6,720 nt of DNA from Acidobacteriota bacterium (GTDB taxonomy: Bacteria > Acidobacteriota > Terriglobia > 20CM-2-55-15). The notes beneath the pieces are model-generated. The model worked only from the letters and a program-made list of their open reading frames with translations. It was not told the origin of the DNA and searched no databases. Shown here piece after piece: positions 1-5,937 of the stretch; position 1 is the stretch's first letter; each line of letters starts with the position of its first letter. Position numbers and translations under genes: made by a program. The stretch is taken from positions 19,028 to 25,747 of the forward strand of contig QHXD01000172.1 of assembly GCA_003223895.1 (NCBI GenBank), given 5' to 3'.

Positions 1-2
1 TC

Positions 3-266
3 AGGACGCGCCATGCGCGTCGTCTATTCGTAAATCTGGAACAGGAGGCGAGTGTTCGCGAGTGGTGCCAGCAGAAAGGCCTGATGTTGCGGATAACGAA
101 TGAAGGACATCATTGGCAGATCACGGACGGACGTTTCCTGGCCGAATGGTGGCCGTCGAGCGCAAAGCTCGTAATTGGCAAACGTTGGCGCGATGGAATT
201 CACTGTCATGACTACAAACAAGCGTTGAAGATCATCGAGGACGCGTGCGAGAAGCAGCGGTCCTGA
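3..266 (+). CDS. Small uncharacterised protein, 5' end outside window
   Basis: The frame is open from the left edge to a TGA at 264-266. The first ATG is at 84 (60 codons), but the preceding in-frame residues (ending VREWCQQKGL) read as natural protein running into MLRITNEGHHWQI, and there is no ATG, GTG or TTG before 84, so the true start probably lies left of the window. ATG 84 has only a weak AAAGG four bases upstream. The visible product is a compact alpha/beta-looking domain with a striking aromatic core (GHHWQI, AEWWPSSAKLVI) and a C-terminal helix ending in EDACEKQRS. I do not recognise a named family and assign no function. The stop lies 11 bases before the favoured ATG of the SNF2 gene, and the frame overlaps the alternative GTG start, so the two are probably co-transcribed. 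No signal peptide or membrane segment is seen. Confidence 0.6.
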   Translation, partial: RTRHARRLFVNLEQEASVREWCQQKGLMLRITNEGHHWQITDGRFLAEWWPSSAKLVIGKRWRDGIHCHDYKQALKIIEDACEKQRS

Positions 267-277
267 GTGGAACAGCC

Positions 278-3010
278 ATGTCCAGCCTTGATTCCAGTTA
301 TACGAAGAAGAGCCCAGAACTGACTCTCATTGACAAGCTCTCGCGGCTGTCGTATTCGCAGACGGTCAAGCTGCTCGGAAGCGACGGGCCGAAGTTGCTT
401 CGGGCCGGGGACAGGTGGGACTTCCGGATCGAGGAAGACGCGTATCTGGGAGAGGATTTGTTCCGCCTTAAGTTCCCGCTGGCGACAGGCGAGAGTGAAT
501 CGGCGCGTGTCGCCGTCACGATCAGCCTGATGGCTGATTGTTACGACCGGCTGCACTGGCACTGCACGGCGTGCGAGTCGTTGTGCGAGCACATCGGGGC
601 GGCGTTCTCACTCATCCTCGATGAGAAGATGACGCTGGGTTTGGCTATACCGCCGCCCGAGCGCGTGCCGGTCGAGAGCCTGAGCGAACGGGAACTCATC
701 GAACGGGCGATCGAGGAGCGTAGGGAACGGGCGGGCGCGGAGCGACTGACGGTCAAGTCGGCGGATCCGAAGCAGCCGTGGACGGATTACATCGCCACGA
801 GCACGATTTCCGGCAAGACATACCGAGTCGCGGTGCGGGGACACGAGCCGGGCGAATCGTATTGCTCGTGTCCTGACTTCCGGACGAACACACTTGGGAC
901 GTGTAAGCACATCCTGCACGTGCTTGCGAAGCTGAAGCGGCGGTTTACGGCCGCGGAGTTGCAGCGGCCGTACGAACGCAAAACGATCAGTGTTCACGTG
1001 GAGTACCGCGATCGGGCGGCGCTGCGGCTGCTTCTGCCCGCGAAGCTGGACGCGGAGGCCGGCAAAGCGCTCGGCAAGCTGCGGGACCGCGACATCGAGG
1101 ACGTGCCGGATCTGCTCAAGCGAATCCAGTATCTGGAGCGGCAGGGCCGCACAGTCAACATCTACCCCGACGCGGAGGAATTCATCCAGCGGCGGCTGCT
1201 GTTCGACCGGATCGCGCGCCGCGTCGCCGAGATTCGGCGCCAGCCGGAGTCGCACCCTCTGCGCCGCGAGCTGCTCAAGGCCGAATTGCTGCCGTATCAG
1301 CTCGACGGCATCGCGTTCGCGGCCGGCGCCGGCCGGGCCGTCCTCGCCGACGACATGGGCCTCGGCAAAACCATACAGGCCATCGGAGTGTCGGAGCTAC
1401 TCGCGCGCGAAGCCGGAATATCGAAGGTGCTCATCGTCTGCCCCGCGTCGGTGAAATCGCAATGGCGGAACGAAATCCGGCGCTTCTGCGCGCGGGATTG
1501 TCAATTGATCTCCGGCGGCATCGCGGGGCGGGGCGGCCAATACGCCAACGACTGCTTCTTCACCGTGTGCAACTACGAGCAGGTATTGCGCGACATCCTG
1601 TCGATCGAACGCGTGAATTGGGACCTCATCATCCTGGACGAAGGCCAGCGCATCAAAAACTGGGAGGCGAAGACCAGCCGCGTAATCAAAGGTCTTCGTT
1701 CACGGTTCGCGCTCGTGCTGTCGGGCACCCCGCTCGAAAACCGGATCGACGAACTGTATTCGGTCGTACAGTTCATTGATGACCGGCGGCTTGGCCCGGC
1801 GTTTCGTTTCTACAACCGTCACCGCGTCGTGGACGAAAAGGGCAAGGTGCTCGGCTATAAGAACCTGGCCGAGCTGCGCGAAAACCTCCAGCCCGTGCTG
1901 CTCCGCCGCACGCGCCAGTCCGTGCGCCAACAGCTCCCGCCGCGCACGAACGAAATCGTCCGCATCACGCCGACCCAGGAACAGTTCGACCTGCACCGTT
2001 CGCATATGCGGCTCGTCAACAGGATCGTGCGGAAGAAGTTTCTAACTGAAATGGACCTGCTCCAGCTGCAGAAGCACCTGCTCATGTGCCGCATGTCCGC
2101 CAACAGCACATTTCTCGTAGACAAGCAGGCGCCCGGGTACTCATCGAAACTCGAAGAACTTGACAACTTATTCGACCGGCTGTTTTCGGAACAGAACCGC
2201 AAGGTGCTCCTCTTTTCCGAATGGACGACAATGCTCGACCTGATCCAGCCTTTGCTGAAGAAGCGCAGCCTTCCCTTCGTCCGCCTTGACGGTTCAGTCC
2301 CGCAAAAGGTGCGGCCGGGGCTGGTCCACGAATTTCAGACCAATCCCGCCTGCCGCCTGTTCCTGACGACGAACGCCGGCTCGACCGGGCTGAACCTGCA
2401 GGCGGCGAACACGGTGATCAATGTCGATCTTCCCTGGAACCCGGCCGTGCTGGAGCAACGTATCGCGCGAGCTTACCGTATGGGTCAGGAACAACCGGTG
2501 CAGGTGTTCGTCCTCATCACCGAACAAACGATCGAAGAAAGACTCCTCAGCACGCTTTCCGCGAAACACGAGTTAGCCGTTGCCGCACTGGACGCTGAGA
2601 GCGATGTGGATCAAGTGAAACTCGCCGGCGGCATCGAAGAACTTCGCCGCCGGCTCGAAGTCCTGCTCGGCGCGTGTCCCGAAGCCCCGGTTGATGAAAG
2701 TGTCCGCCGCGAAACCGAACTCGCCGCCGCACATGACGCACGCCGCGAAAAACTCGCCGTGACCGGTGGTCACCTGCTCAGCGCCGCATTCAATTTCCTC
2801 GGCGAACTGCTGCCGGCGCAACCGGATTCCCCGGCGTTGCAGGAAAGAACTAGCGCCTTGGCGATGACCCTGAAACAAAACCTCAGCGGCCTTCTGGAAC
2901 AGGACGAGCATGGCCGACCGAGACTTACCTTCGCGCTGCCCGACGCGACGGCTCTCGATAACCTGACTAGCGTCCTCGCGCGCCTACTTGCGCAGACTCA
3001 GTCCGCATGA
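278..3010 (+). CDS. SWIM zinc-finger SNF2-family DEAD/DEAH-like ATPase
   Basis: This is a protein of about 910 residues counted from ATG 278. A GTG at 245 would add 11 residues, but it sits inside the upstream gene and has a GAGGA only three bases away; ATG 278 follows a weak GAGTGG. The N-terminal part carries a SWIM-like cluster C96-x2-C99-x3-C103-x-H105 and then a canonical SWIM finger C196-S-C198-x10-C209-K-H211, a fold used for DNA or protein binding. The SNF2 core follows: motif I DMGLGKT (359-365, Lys364), motif II DEGQ (454-457), motif III SGTPLENR (482-489), motif IV KVLLFSEW (642-649), motif V STGLNLQ (702-708) and motif VI QRIARAYRMGQ (727-737). All key ATPase residues are present, so the gene looks active. 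A C-terminal tail of about 170 residues has no recognised domain. The family consists of cytosolic ATP-driven DNA translocases that remodel nucleoprotein; related bacterial proteins occur in stand-alone and defence contexts. The exact role here cannot be told. Confidence 0.95.
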   Translation: MSSLDSSYTKKSPELTLIDKLSRLSYSQTVKLLGSDGPKLLRAGDRWDFRIEEDAYLGEDLFRLKFPLATGESESARVAVTISLMADCYDRLHWHCTACESLCEHIGAAFSLILDEKMTLGLAIPPPERVPVESLSERELIERAIEERRERAGAERLTVKSADPKQPWTDYIATSTISGKTYRVAVRGHEPGESYCSCPDFRTNTLGTCKHILHVLAKLKRRFTAAELQRPYERKTISVHVEYRDRAALRLLLPAKLDAEAGKALGKLRDRDIEDVPDLLKRIQYLERQGRTVNIYPDAEEFIQRRLLFDRIARRVAEIRRQPESHPLRRELLKAELLPYQLDGIAFAAGAGRAVLADDMGLGKTIQAIGVSELLAREAGISKVLIVCPASVKSQWRNEIRRFCARDCQLISGGIAGRGGQYANDCFFTVCNYEQVLRDILSIERVNWDLIILDEGQRIKNWEAKTSRVIKGLRSRFALVLSGTPLENRIDELYSVVQFIDDRRLGPAFRFYNRHRVVDEKGKVLGYKNLAELRENLQPVLLRRTRQSVRQQLPPRTNEIVRITPTQEQFDLHRSHMRLVNRIVRKKFLTEMDLLQLQKHLLMCRMSANSTFLVDKQAPGYSSKLEELDNLFDRLFSEQNRKVLLFSEWTTMLDLIQPLLKKRSLPFVRLDGSVPQKVRPGLVHEFQTNPACRLFLTTNAGSTGLNLQAANTVINVDLPWNPAVLEQRIARAYRMGQEQPVQVFVLITEQTIEERLLSTLSAKHELAVAALDAESDVDQVKLAGGIEELRRRLEVLLGACPEAPVDESVRRETELAAAHDARREKLAVTGGHLLSAAFNFLGELLPAQPDSPALQERTSALAMTLKQNLSGLLEQDEHGRPRLTFALPDATALDNLTSVLARLLAQTQSA

Positions 3011-3063
3011 GTGTCACACTGGTCGAACTGCCATGGCGGCCTAGATGCGGGAAACTTCCATAA
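3007..3063 (+). other. ATGA-coupled truncated gene start after SNF2 gene
   Basis: The SNF2 stop TGA (3008-3010) overlaps an ATG at 3007 in the ATGA arrangement typical of translationally coupled operon genes. The frame reads MSVTLVELPWRPRCGKLP and meets TAA at 3061. No continuation with convincing coding character is seen in the other frames, so I infer that a downstream partner gene once began here and was cut off. Chance is possible, since ATGA at a stop is not rare. Confidence 0.3.
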
Positions 3064-3487
3064 ACATTTTGATCGGGTCCGACCTTGCCGCACTCTATCG
3101 GAGAAATCAACCAGTACTCGCGCATGACACATTCGCGAACGACAGACGCTCTGTCATGACTTCACACGCTCAGGCACACAATCTCATTGCCGAATCACTT
3201 TCCAGCTTGTTGCGAGCGATGACAGCCAACGGGAGGACGACCGCCGGCGCATTCTGGGAAGGTCCATCAGGCCTGCGCTCCGCGGCGCGAACTCATGCGC
3301 CGGATCGAATCTGCCGGCCCACGCACTGGCCATTCCGATACTGTACGTGGGAGGGGGCTCACCTCACCGTTCCGCTATATCGTTTCCGGATACATCGTAG
3401 CTCTCAATACTACAGACCTCGGCCGGGGCGGACGTATCCACCGCTGAATGCCAGCAGTACGGGAGAGTGATTATCCTGCCCGAAGTA
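3064..3487. other. About 420 bases with no convincing gene
   Basis: One plus-strand frame (ATG 3045 to 3470, 141 codons) is open, but its residues (rich in Arg, Ser, His and Pro, without repeating hydrophobic pattern) do not look like a protein. A second plus frame (ATG 3295 to 3447) reads FRYIVSGYIVALN and is no better supported. A perfect 6-bp inverted repeat, GACAGA-CGC-TCTGTC, lies at 3141-3155. No terminator with a T-run is visible after the SNF2 gene. The stretch is probably decayed sequence. Confidence 0.5.
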
Positions 3488-3783
3488 TTAAAGGTCCTCG
3501 TTCAAATAGAGTCCGGCATAAAGATCGTCGAAAGGTGTGCGGACCGCCGGAAGCTGGTGCAGCAAGCGGCCTTCGTACTGCCTTGGTTCAACGGAGTATT
3601 GCTTACGCGTCAGCCTGTGGCCGACCGTGATTTTCACGCCCGTTTGCCGAATCCGATCCCGCAATTCGGCGGCTAGAGCGGATTGCTCTGCGACAGTGCG
3701 ATGATCGTGATCGCATTCCAGTCGTCTCCGATCTTGAACTTGCCGCGCGACCGGGTCCGGGATTTCACAATCACTATTGTCAT
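3488..3783 (-). pseudogene. Broken gene: GHKL-type ATP-binding protein N-terminus joined to an out-of-frame fragment
   Basis: Reading leftwards from ATG at 3783, the minus strand encodes 36 residues ending GDDWNAITIIALSQSNPL before TAG at 3673-3675. From memory of the family, the segment WNAI-x-IIALSQSNPL closely matches the head of bacterial GHKL (histidine-kinase-like) ATPases, just ahead of the N-box helix (VENSIDA) that binds Mg-ATP; here that helix is missing. Immediately after, in another frame, comes AAELRDRIRQTGVKITVGHRL continuing to PFDDLYAGLYLNEDL and TAA at 3488-3490, which also reads like natural protein and may be a later part of the same gene after an internal deletion. The product cannot be an active ATPase. 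Seen: two coding-like pieces in different frames. Inferred: deletion plus frame change. The family call rests on one short segment. Confidence 0.5.
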
Positions 3784-3851
3784 CGTCTTCCGCCGTCCTC
3801 GGTCCAAGAGGTGGACTGGCCGGTATGTTACCGCAAACGGATTTGACAGTC

Positions 3852-3983
3852 CTATCCGCCCGGAACCGCTTCTTCACAAAGGTGAACGTACAATTTGCGC
3901 GCGTCATCCAAGAAAAAACCAGATCGACGACGGACCGGTTTTTTCAGCGGCTGCAGTACCCCAAAGTCCGTCCGGTGTCCCAT
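3852..3983 (-). CDS. Possible tiny hypothetical protein, 43 residues
   Basis: From ATG 3983 the minus strand reads MGHRTDFGVLQPLKKP, then an Arg-rich turn and FFLDDARKLYVHLCEEAVPGG, stopping at TAG 3852-3854. It lies 68 bases upstream of the broken ATPase gene on the same strand. The composition is plausible for a small protein, and the frame stays open rightwards to about 4013 without a better start, so it may also be a tail fragment. No family is recognised and no clear ribosome site is seen. Part of it spans the A/T-rich inverted repeat at 3913-3944. I consider it little better than an open frame. Confidence 0.2.
   Translation of the reverse strand: MGHRTDFGVLQPLKKPVRRRSGFFLDDARKLYVHLCEEAVPGG
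3913..3944. repeat. Inverted repeat AAAAAACC / GGTTTTTT
   Basis: Perfect 8-bp arms at 3913-3920 and 3937-3944 enclose 16 bases. The stem is A-T rich, with runs of six A and six T, so a terminator working in either direction is conceivable. The weak stem and long loop make this doubtful. It lies between the remnant genes and overlaps the possible 43-residue frame. Confidence 0.25.
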
Positions 3984-4187
3984 CGTTTTCACATGCCTAT
4001 GGGAGGCAAAGTTAATTACTCATCTTTCTCACGAGCTCCACTTCTGAAAGCCTGGTTCTGGCTTCTGATGGAGCGGATTGGCTTGGACTAAACCGCGGGA
4101 GCGTTCGTTCGAACAGAAGAATAGGGATCGGAAAAGAACGCGGGGTTTTCGGGATTTGGATGTATTACGCGAATGTTTCGCCCCTAG

Positions 4188-4400
4188 TCAATTGATCGGA
4201 GTCAGGCGAAAAACACGTCCCAGTTTTGCGGCGGTCTTTAGATCGCCGCGGCGCAATGCTTCTCGGACTTCGTCGAGCTTCTGAGCATCTTCGATTGACA
4301 GGTACGGCGACCACGCATCAGTCGTCTCGATCAATTCGACCATAACTTCTGCGACGAAATCACCTTCATGTACCAGCTTGGTCTTAGGCTTCTTCTTCAT
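4188..4400 (-). CDS. Small partner protein of DUF4258 gene, putative antitoxin
   Basis: The gene encodes 70 residues, from ATG at 4400 to TGA at 4188-4190. It begins MKKKPKTKLVHEGDFVAEV, continues with an acidic beta-like stretch (ELIETTDAWSPYLS) and a charged helix (DAQKLDEVREALRRGDLKTAAKL), and ends FRLTPIN. It looks complete. The start overlaps the stop of the DUF4258 gene by ATGA, so it would have been translated by coupling, with TAGGA about nine bases upstream as a weak ribosome site. Small proteins of this shape are, as I recall, frequent companions of DUF4258 genes; the acidic, helical character fits an antitoxin. That role is inferred from position, not shown. Because the upstream gene has lost its start and presumably the promoter, it may no longer be expressed. 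Confidence 0.65.
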   Translation of the reverse strand: MKKKPKTKLVHEGDFVAEVMVELIETTDAWSPYLSIEDAQKLDEVREALRRGDLKTAAKLGRVFRLTPIN

Positions 4401-4600
4401 AACCTGGTCCTAAAGTCCTCCGACCACCTGTCGGCTTCCGGCCTGTAAGCCGTTACGACCACTGCCGGCGTGGAGGCATTCTTGGGCATTCCCCACACGA
4501 CGTGGATCGGTGCCCCAGCCTGGTCTTTTTGAAGCACAAGAACGCACGGCCCCTTAAAGTACTCCGGATAATCTTCGACTAAAATCGCGTACGCCAACAA
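4397..4600 (-). pseudogene. DUF4258-family toxin-like protein, N-terminus missing
   Basis: The minus-strand frame ending at TGA 4397-4399 contains the hallmark C-terminal half of DUF4258: VEDYPEYFKGPCVLVLQ, then PIHVVWGMPK, then VVVTAYRPEADRW and FRTRL. Family members normally run about 85-100 residues and start with a His-containing helix some 25 residues before the EDYP segment. Here the only start candidates are two adjacent TTG codons at 4595-4600, and the sequence to the right belongs to a plus-strand gene, so the first third is missing. A chance FRHAIAG is readable just upstream in frame but is too close to EDYP for the normal domain. DUF4258 proteins are related in fold to RelE/ParE-like toxins and often sit in two-gene toxin-antitoxin cassettes. 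Without the N-terminus it is most likely inactive. Confidence 0.75.
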
Positions 4601-4612
4601 CCGGTTTGTTCC
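4590..4612. other. Rearrangement joint between two divergent, 5'-truncated genes
   Basis: To the left the minus-strand DUF4258 frame is convincing up to about 4590. To the right the plus-strand frame is convincing from about 4611 (PAIACLKEKE). Each gene lacks its 5' end, there is no intergenic promoter region between them, and the two frames even overlap here. The simplest reading is a deletion or insertion joint. The exact base cannot be fixed by eye. Confidence 0.45.
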
Positions 4613-4676
4613 GGCGATCGCGTGCCTGAAGGAAAAGGAGCGCGAGGAGGACGAGAACGAAAAGCGCCCGTTTGTA

Positions 4677-5225
4677 TTGGTTCGTCCGTCAAGAGCGCTG
4701 GGTCAATGGCCGGCGATCGATGAGGCCGCTGCCGATCTGGATTCCCAACCCGACGCCGGCGACGGTGTGGTCGGTCCGGGCTGTCTTCGCTACCTGGACA
4801 AGATCGGCTATCGCACAATGCCTGCAGTGGAATTCGAACACCTGAAATTCGGGCCAGAACCGGAATCCGAGAATGAGGTTTGCGAGCACTGCGGCCACGT
4901 GCACTCGTACGAATACGATGATGATTTCGACGATGACGAAATCTCGGATCAGCCTGGCTTTGACGAACAGATCGAAAGTGAGGCCGCAGATGCGGCTGCA
5001 TTAATTCGACGCTTGCCGTCGATTCCCGTCGAGCAACTGGACGCGTCTGAACCGGCAGACACGTTTGTTCGCCTGCGCGAAGAAGGGTTGACTCGCGAAG
5101 AAGCTATCGTGTTGCTCTTGGAAACGATGGTGAAGGAAGTGACGATGCCGGGCGGCGAATCCAAGCCGGATGCCGCTCGCTTGATGTCCGCCCTTGCTCG
5201 TCTAACGGAAGAGTTCGGCACATGA
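4677..5225 (+). CDS. Uncharacterised acidic protein with CxxCxxHxH cluster, probably 5'-truncated
   Basis: This is a coding-like frame ending at TGA 5223-5225. TTG 4677 is the first conventional start candidate (182 residues), but the frame is open from 4572, and the residues just before 4677 (CLKEKEREEDENEKRPFVLV) look like genuine protein, so the real start is probably lost. Counting from 4677, a possible zinc site C-E-H-C-G-H-V-H falls near residues 70-77, followed by a very acidic stretch (YEYDDDFDDDEI). A helical C-terminal half (ALIRRL, then EEGLTREEAIVLLLETMVKEV, then MSALARLTEEF) faintly recalls the GLTREEA helices of DUF1841-type proteins. I do not assign it there. No membrane or signal segment is seen. 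Its stop overlaps a following ATG, suggesting it once led an operon. Function unknown. Confidence 0.6.
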   Translation: MVRPSRALGQWPAIDEAAADLDSQPDAGDGVVGPGCLRYLDKIGYRTMPAVEFEHLKFGPEPESENEVCEHCGHVHSYEYDDDFDDDEISDQPGFDEQIESEAADAAALIRRLPSIPVEQLDASEPADTFVRLREEGLTREEAIVLLLETMVKEVTMPGGESKPDAARLMSALARLTEEFGT

Positions 5226-5284
5226 CCTTCAATCGCCGGATCTACGTCATTCCTCGGGTTTTGCGCGGACTTCCGACTCACTGA
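5222..5284 (+). other. Second ATGA-coupled truncated gene start
   Basis: ATG 5222 overlaps the preceding TGA by ATGA and reads MTFNRRIYVIPRVLRGLPTH before TGA at 5282. The opening residues look like a real protein start, but no frame carries it on convincingly. I infer the beginning of a coupled partner gene that has been cut or frameshifted. Chance cannot be excluded. Confidence 0.3.
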
Positions 5285-5516
5285 TGCCCGCAAGTACACT
5301 CTGAAACCCGACCGTCCTCGACATACAACCTGCGCTCGTCAACGAATATTCACGTCCGCACGGATACCGATCGCGTCAGTGGTGTCGATTCCACTCGTCT
5401 TCGCGAGCGTAAATGCTTTCCCTCCTGAGAGCCTCATCGCAGAGGGCAGGGATGTCTTCTGGAATCACCCGATCTTATTTAATAATCAGTAACTTGCAGA
5501 CCACACCATTTTCGTC

Positions 5517-5535
5517 CCATTGTTTTTCACAATGG
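5517..5535. repeat. Inverted repeat CCATTGT-TTTTC-ACAATGG
   Basis: A perfect 7-bp inverted repeat with a 5-base loop lies 42 bases left of the tRNA-like remnant. It has no following T-run on either strand, so it is not a standard terminator. It could be a protein-binding site next to the attachment site. Confidence 0.4.
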
Positions 5536-5539
5536 TCAC

Positions 5540-5562
5540 TTTGGGCCGACGCGTAACCCAAA
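5540..5562. repeat. Inverted repeat TTTGGG / CCCAAA
   Basis: Perfect 6-bp arms at 5540-5545 and 5557-5562 flank 11 bases (CCGACGCGTAA). This is the second palindrome within 50 bases on the left flank of the tRNA-like remnant. Role unknown. Confidence 0.3.
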
Positions 5563-5576
5563 GCGCGACAATAACC

Positions 5577-5639
5577 TAGCGAGTTTGAGCAACTGACTCT
5601 TTAATCAGTAGGTTGGAGGTTCGATTCCTCCACGGCTCA
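5577..5639 (+). pseudogene. tRNA-Lys-like remnant (3' two-thirds), likely attachment-site scar
   Basis: The 3' part of a tRNA is unmistakable. The anticodon stem ACTGA/TCAGT spans 5592-5596 and 5605-5609; the T arm has GGAGG/CCTCC stems around the loop TTCGATT (5615-5631); the 3' acceptor strand ACGGCTC with discriminator A follows at 5632-5639. The anticodon loop CTCTTTAA has eight bases instead of seven; without the extra T it is the tRNA-Lys loop CTCTTAA (anticodon CTT). Upstream, only TAGC and GAGCA remain of the D arm, with about ten bases missing between them, and there is no GAGCCGT to pair with the 3' acceptor strand. It cannot fold as a working tRNA. Integrating elements commonly copy the 3' end of a tRNA, so I infer a decayed att site. 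No integrase is present in the window. Confidence 0.7.
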
Positions 5640-5733
5640 TTCTTCCGATCCGCAACTCCAGGGCTGGCGTGGGTTCTAGCGATTTCAGAGAAAACAAAAA
5701 ACGTCGGTTCCGATGTGATGCAAAAACAGTTGT

Positions 5734-5937
5734 TCATTCGTTCACGAATTGGTGGGCAGCGCCTTCTGCATTTCGAACTTCGGCGCTCAACAAAATGATG
5801 TTGCCGGAGATCGGTACTACACCGTGATGGCCGGACGTGTCCGGAAACAGATAGACTTGGCCTTGGTCCGGCGCCGGTACTCGCGGAGTGCTTGTGGCAT
5901 CTTGGTAGTTAGCCGAAGATCGCCGTCGGGCGAGCCC
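5734..5937 (-). other. Startless open frame, possible gene tail
   Basis: The minus frame is open for 67 codons, from just after a TAA at 5938-5940 to TGA at 5734-5736. It reads in part PDQGQVYLFPDTSGHHGVV and GNIILLSAEVRNAEGAAHQFVNE. Its residue pattern looks more protein-like than the 80-codon plus-strand frame (5749-5991) on the other strand. It has no ATG near its beginning and overlaps the end of the PIN remnant by about 29 bases. It could be the tail of another cut gene or chance. No family is recognised. Confidence 0.2.

Larger units (their letters stand above)
5285..5576. other. About 290 bases with no recognised gene
   Basis: The plus frame that continues from the 4677 gene past its stop stays open to TAA near 5490 but lacks a start, and its product is unrecognisable. 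A 30-codon minus frame (5376-5468, PEDIPALCDEALRRESIYA) looks protein-like but is too short to name. Around 5471-5500 the sequence turns A/T-rich, followed by two inverted repeats before the tRNA-like fragment. Confidence 0.45.

Noticed and set aside
245..277. GTG 245 as start of the SNF2 protein
   Set aside because: It lies inside the upstream gene, its GAGGA is only three bases away, and the 11 extra residues look unstructured; ATG 278 just after the upstream stop is more natural, though not proven.
3045..3470. 141-codon plus-strand open frame
   Set aside because: The residue make-up is unlike protein (Arg, Ser, His and Pro rich with no clear hydrophobic pattern), the end is especially irregular, there is no ribosome site, and the frame is different from the coupled ATG at 3007.
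4169..4181. GCGAA-TGT-TTCGC hairpin after the putative antitoxin gene as a terminator
   Set aside because: The stem is only 5 bp, and no T-run follows on the minus strand.
5376..5468. 30-codon minus-strand frame (PEDIPALCDEALRRESIYA)
   Set aside because: It looks protein-like and could be a gene tail, but it is bounded by stops, very short, and without a nameable family.
5831..5877. Palindromes CCGGACGTGTCCGG (5831-5844) and CCGGCGCCGG (5868-5877) as operators
   Set aside because: Short GC-rich palindromes are common in such DNA and there is no gene start nearby for them to control.
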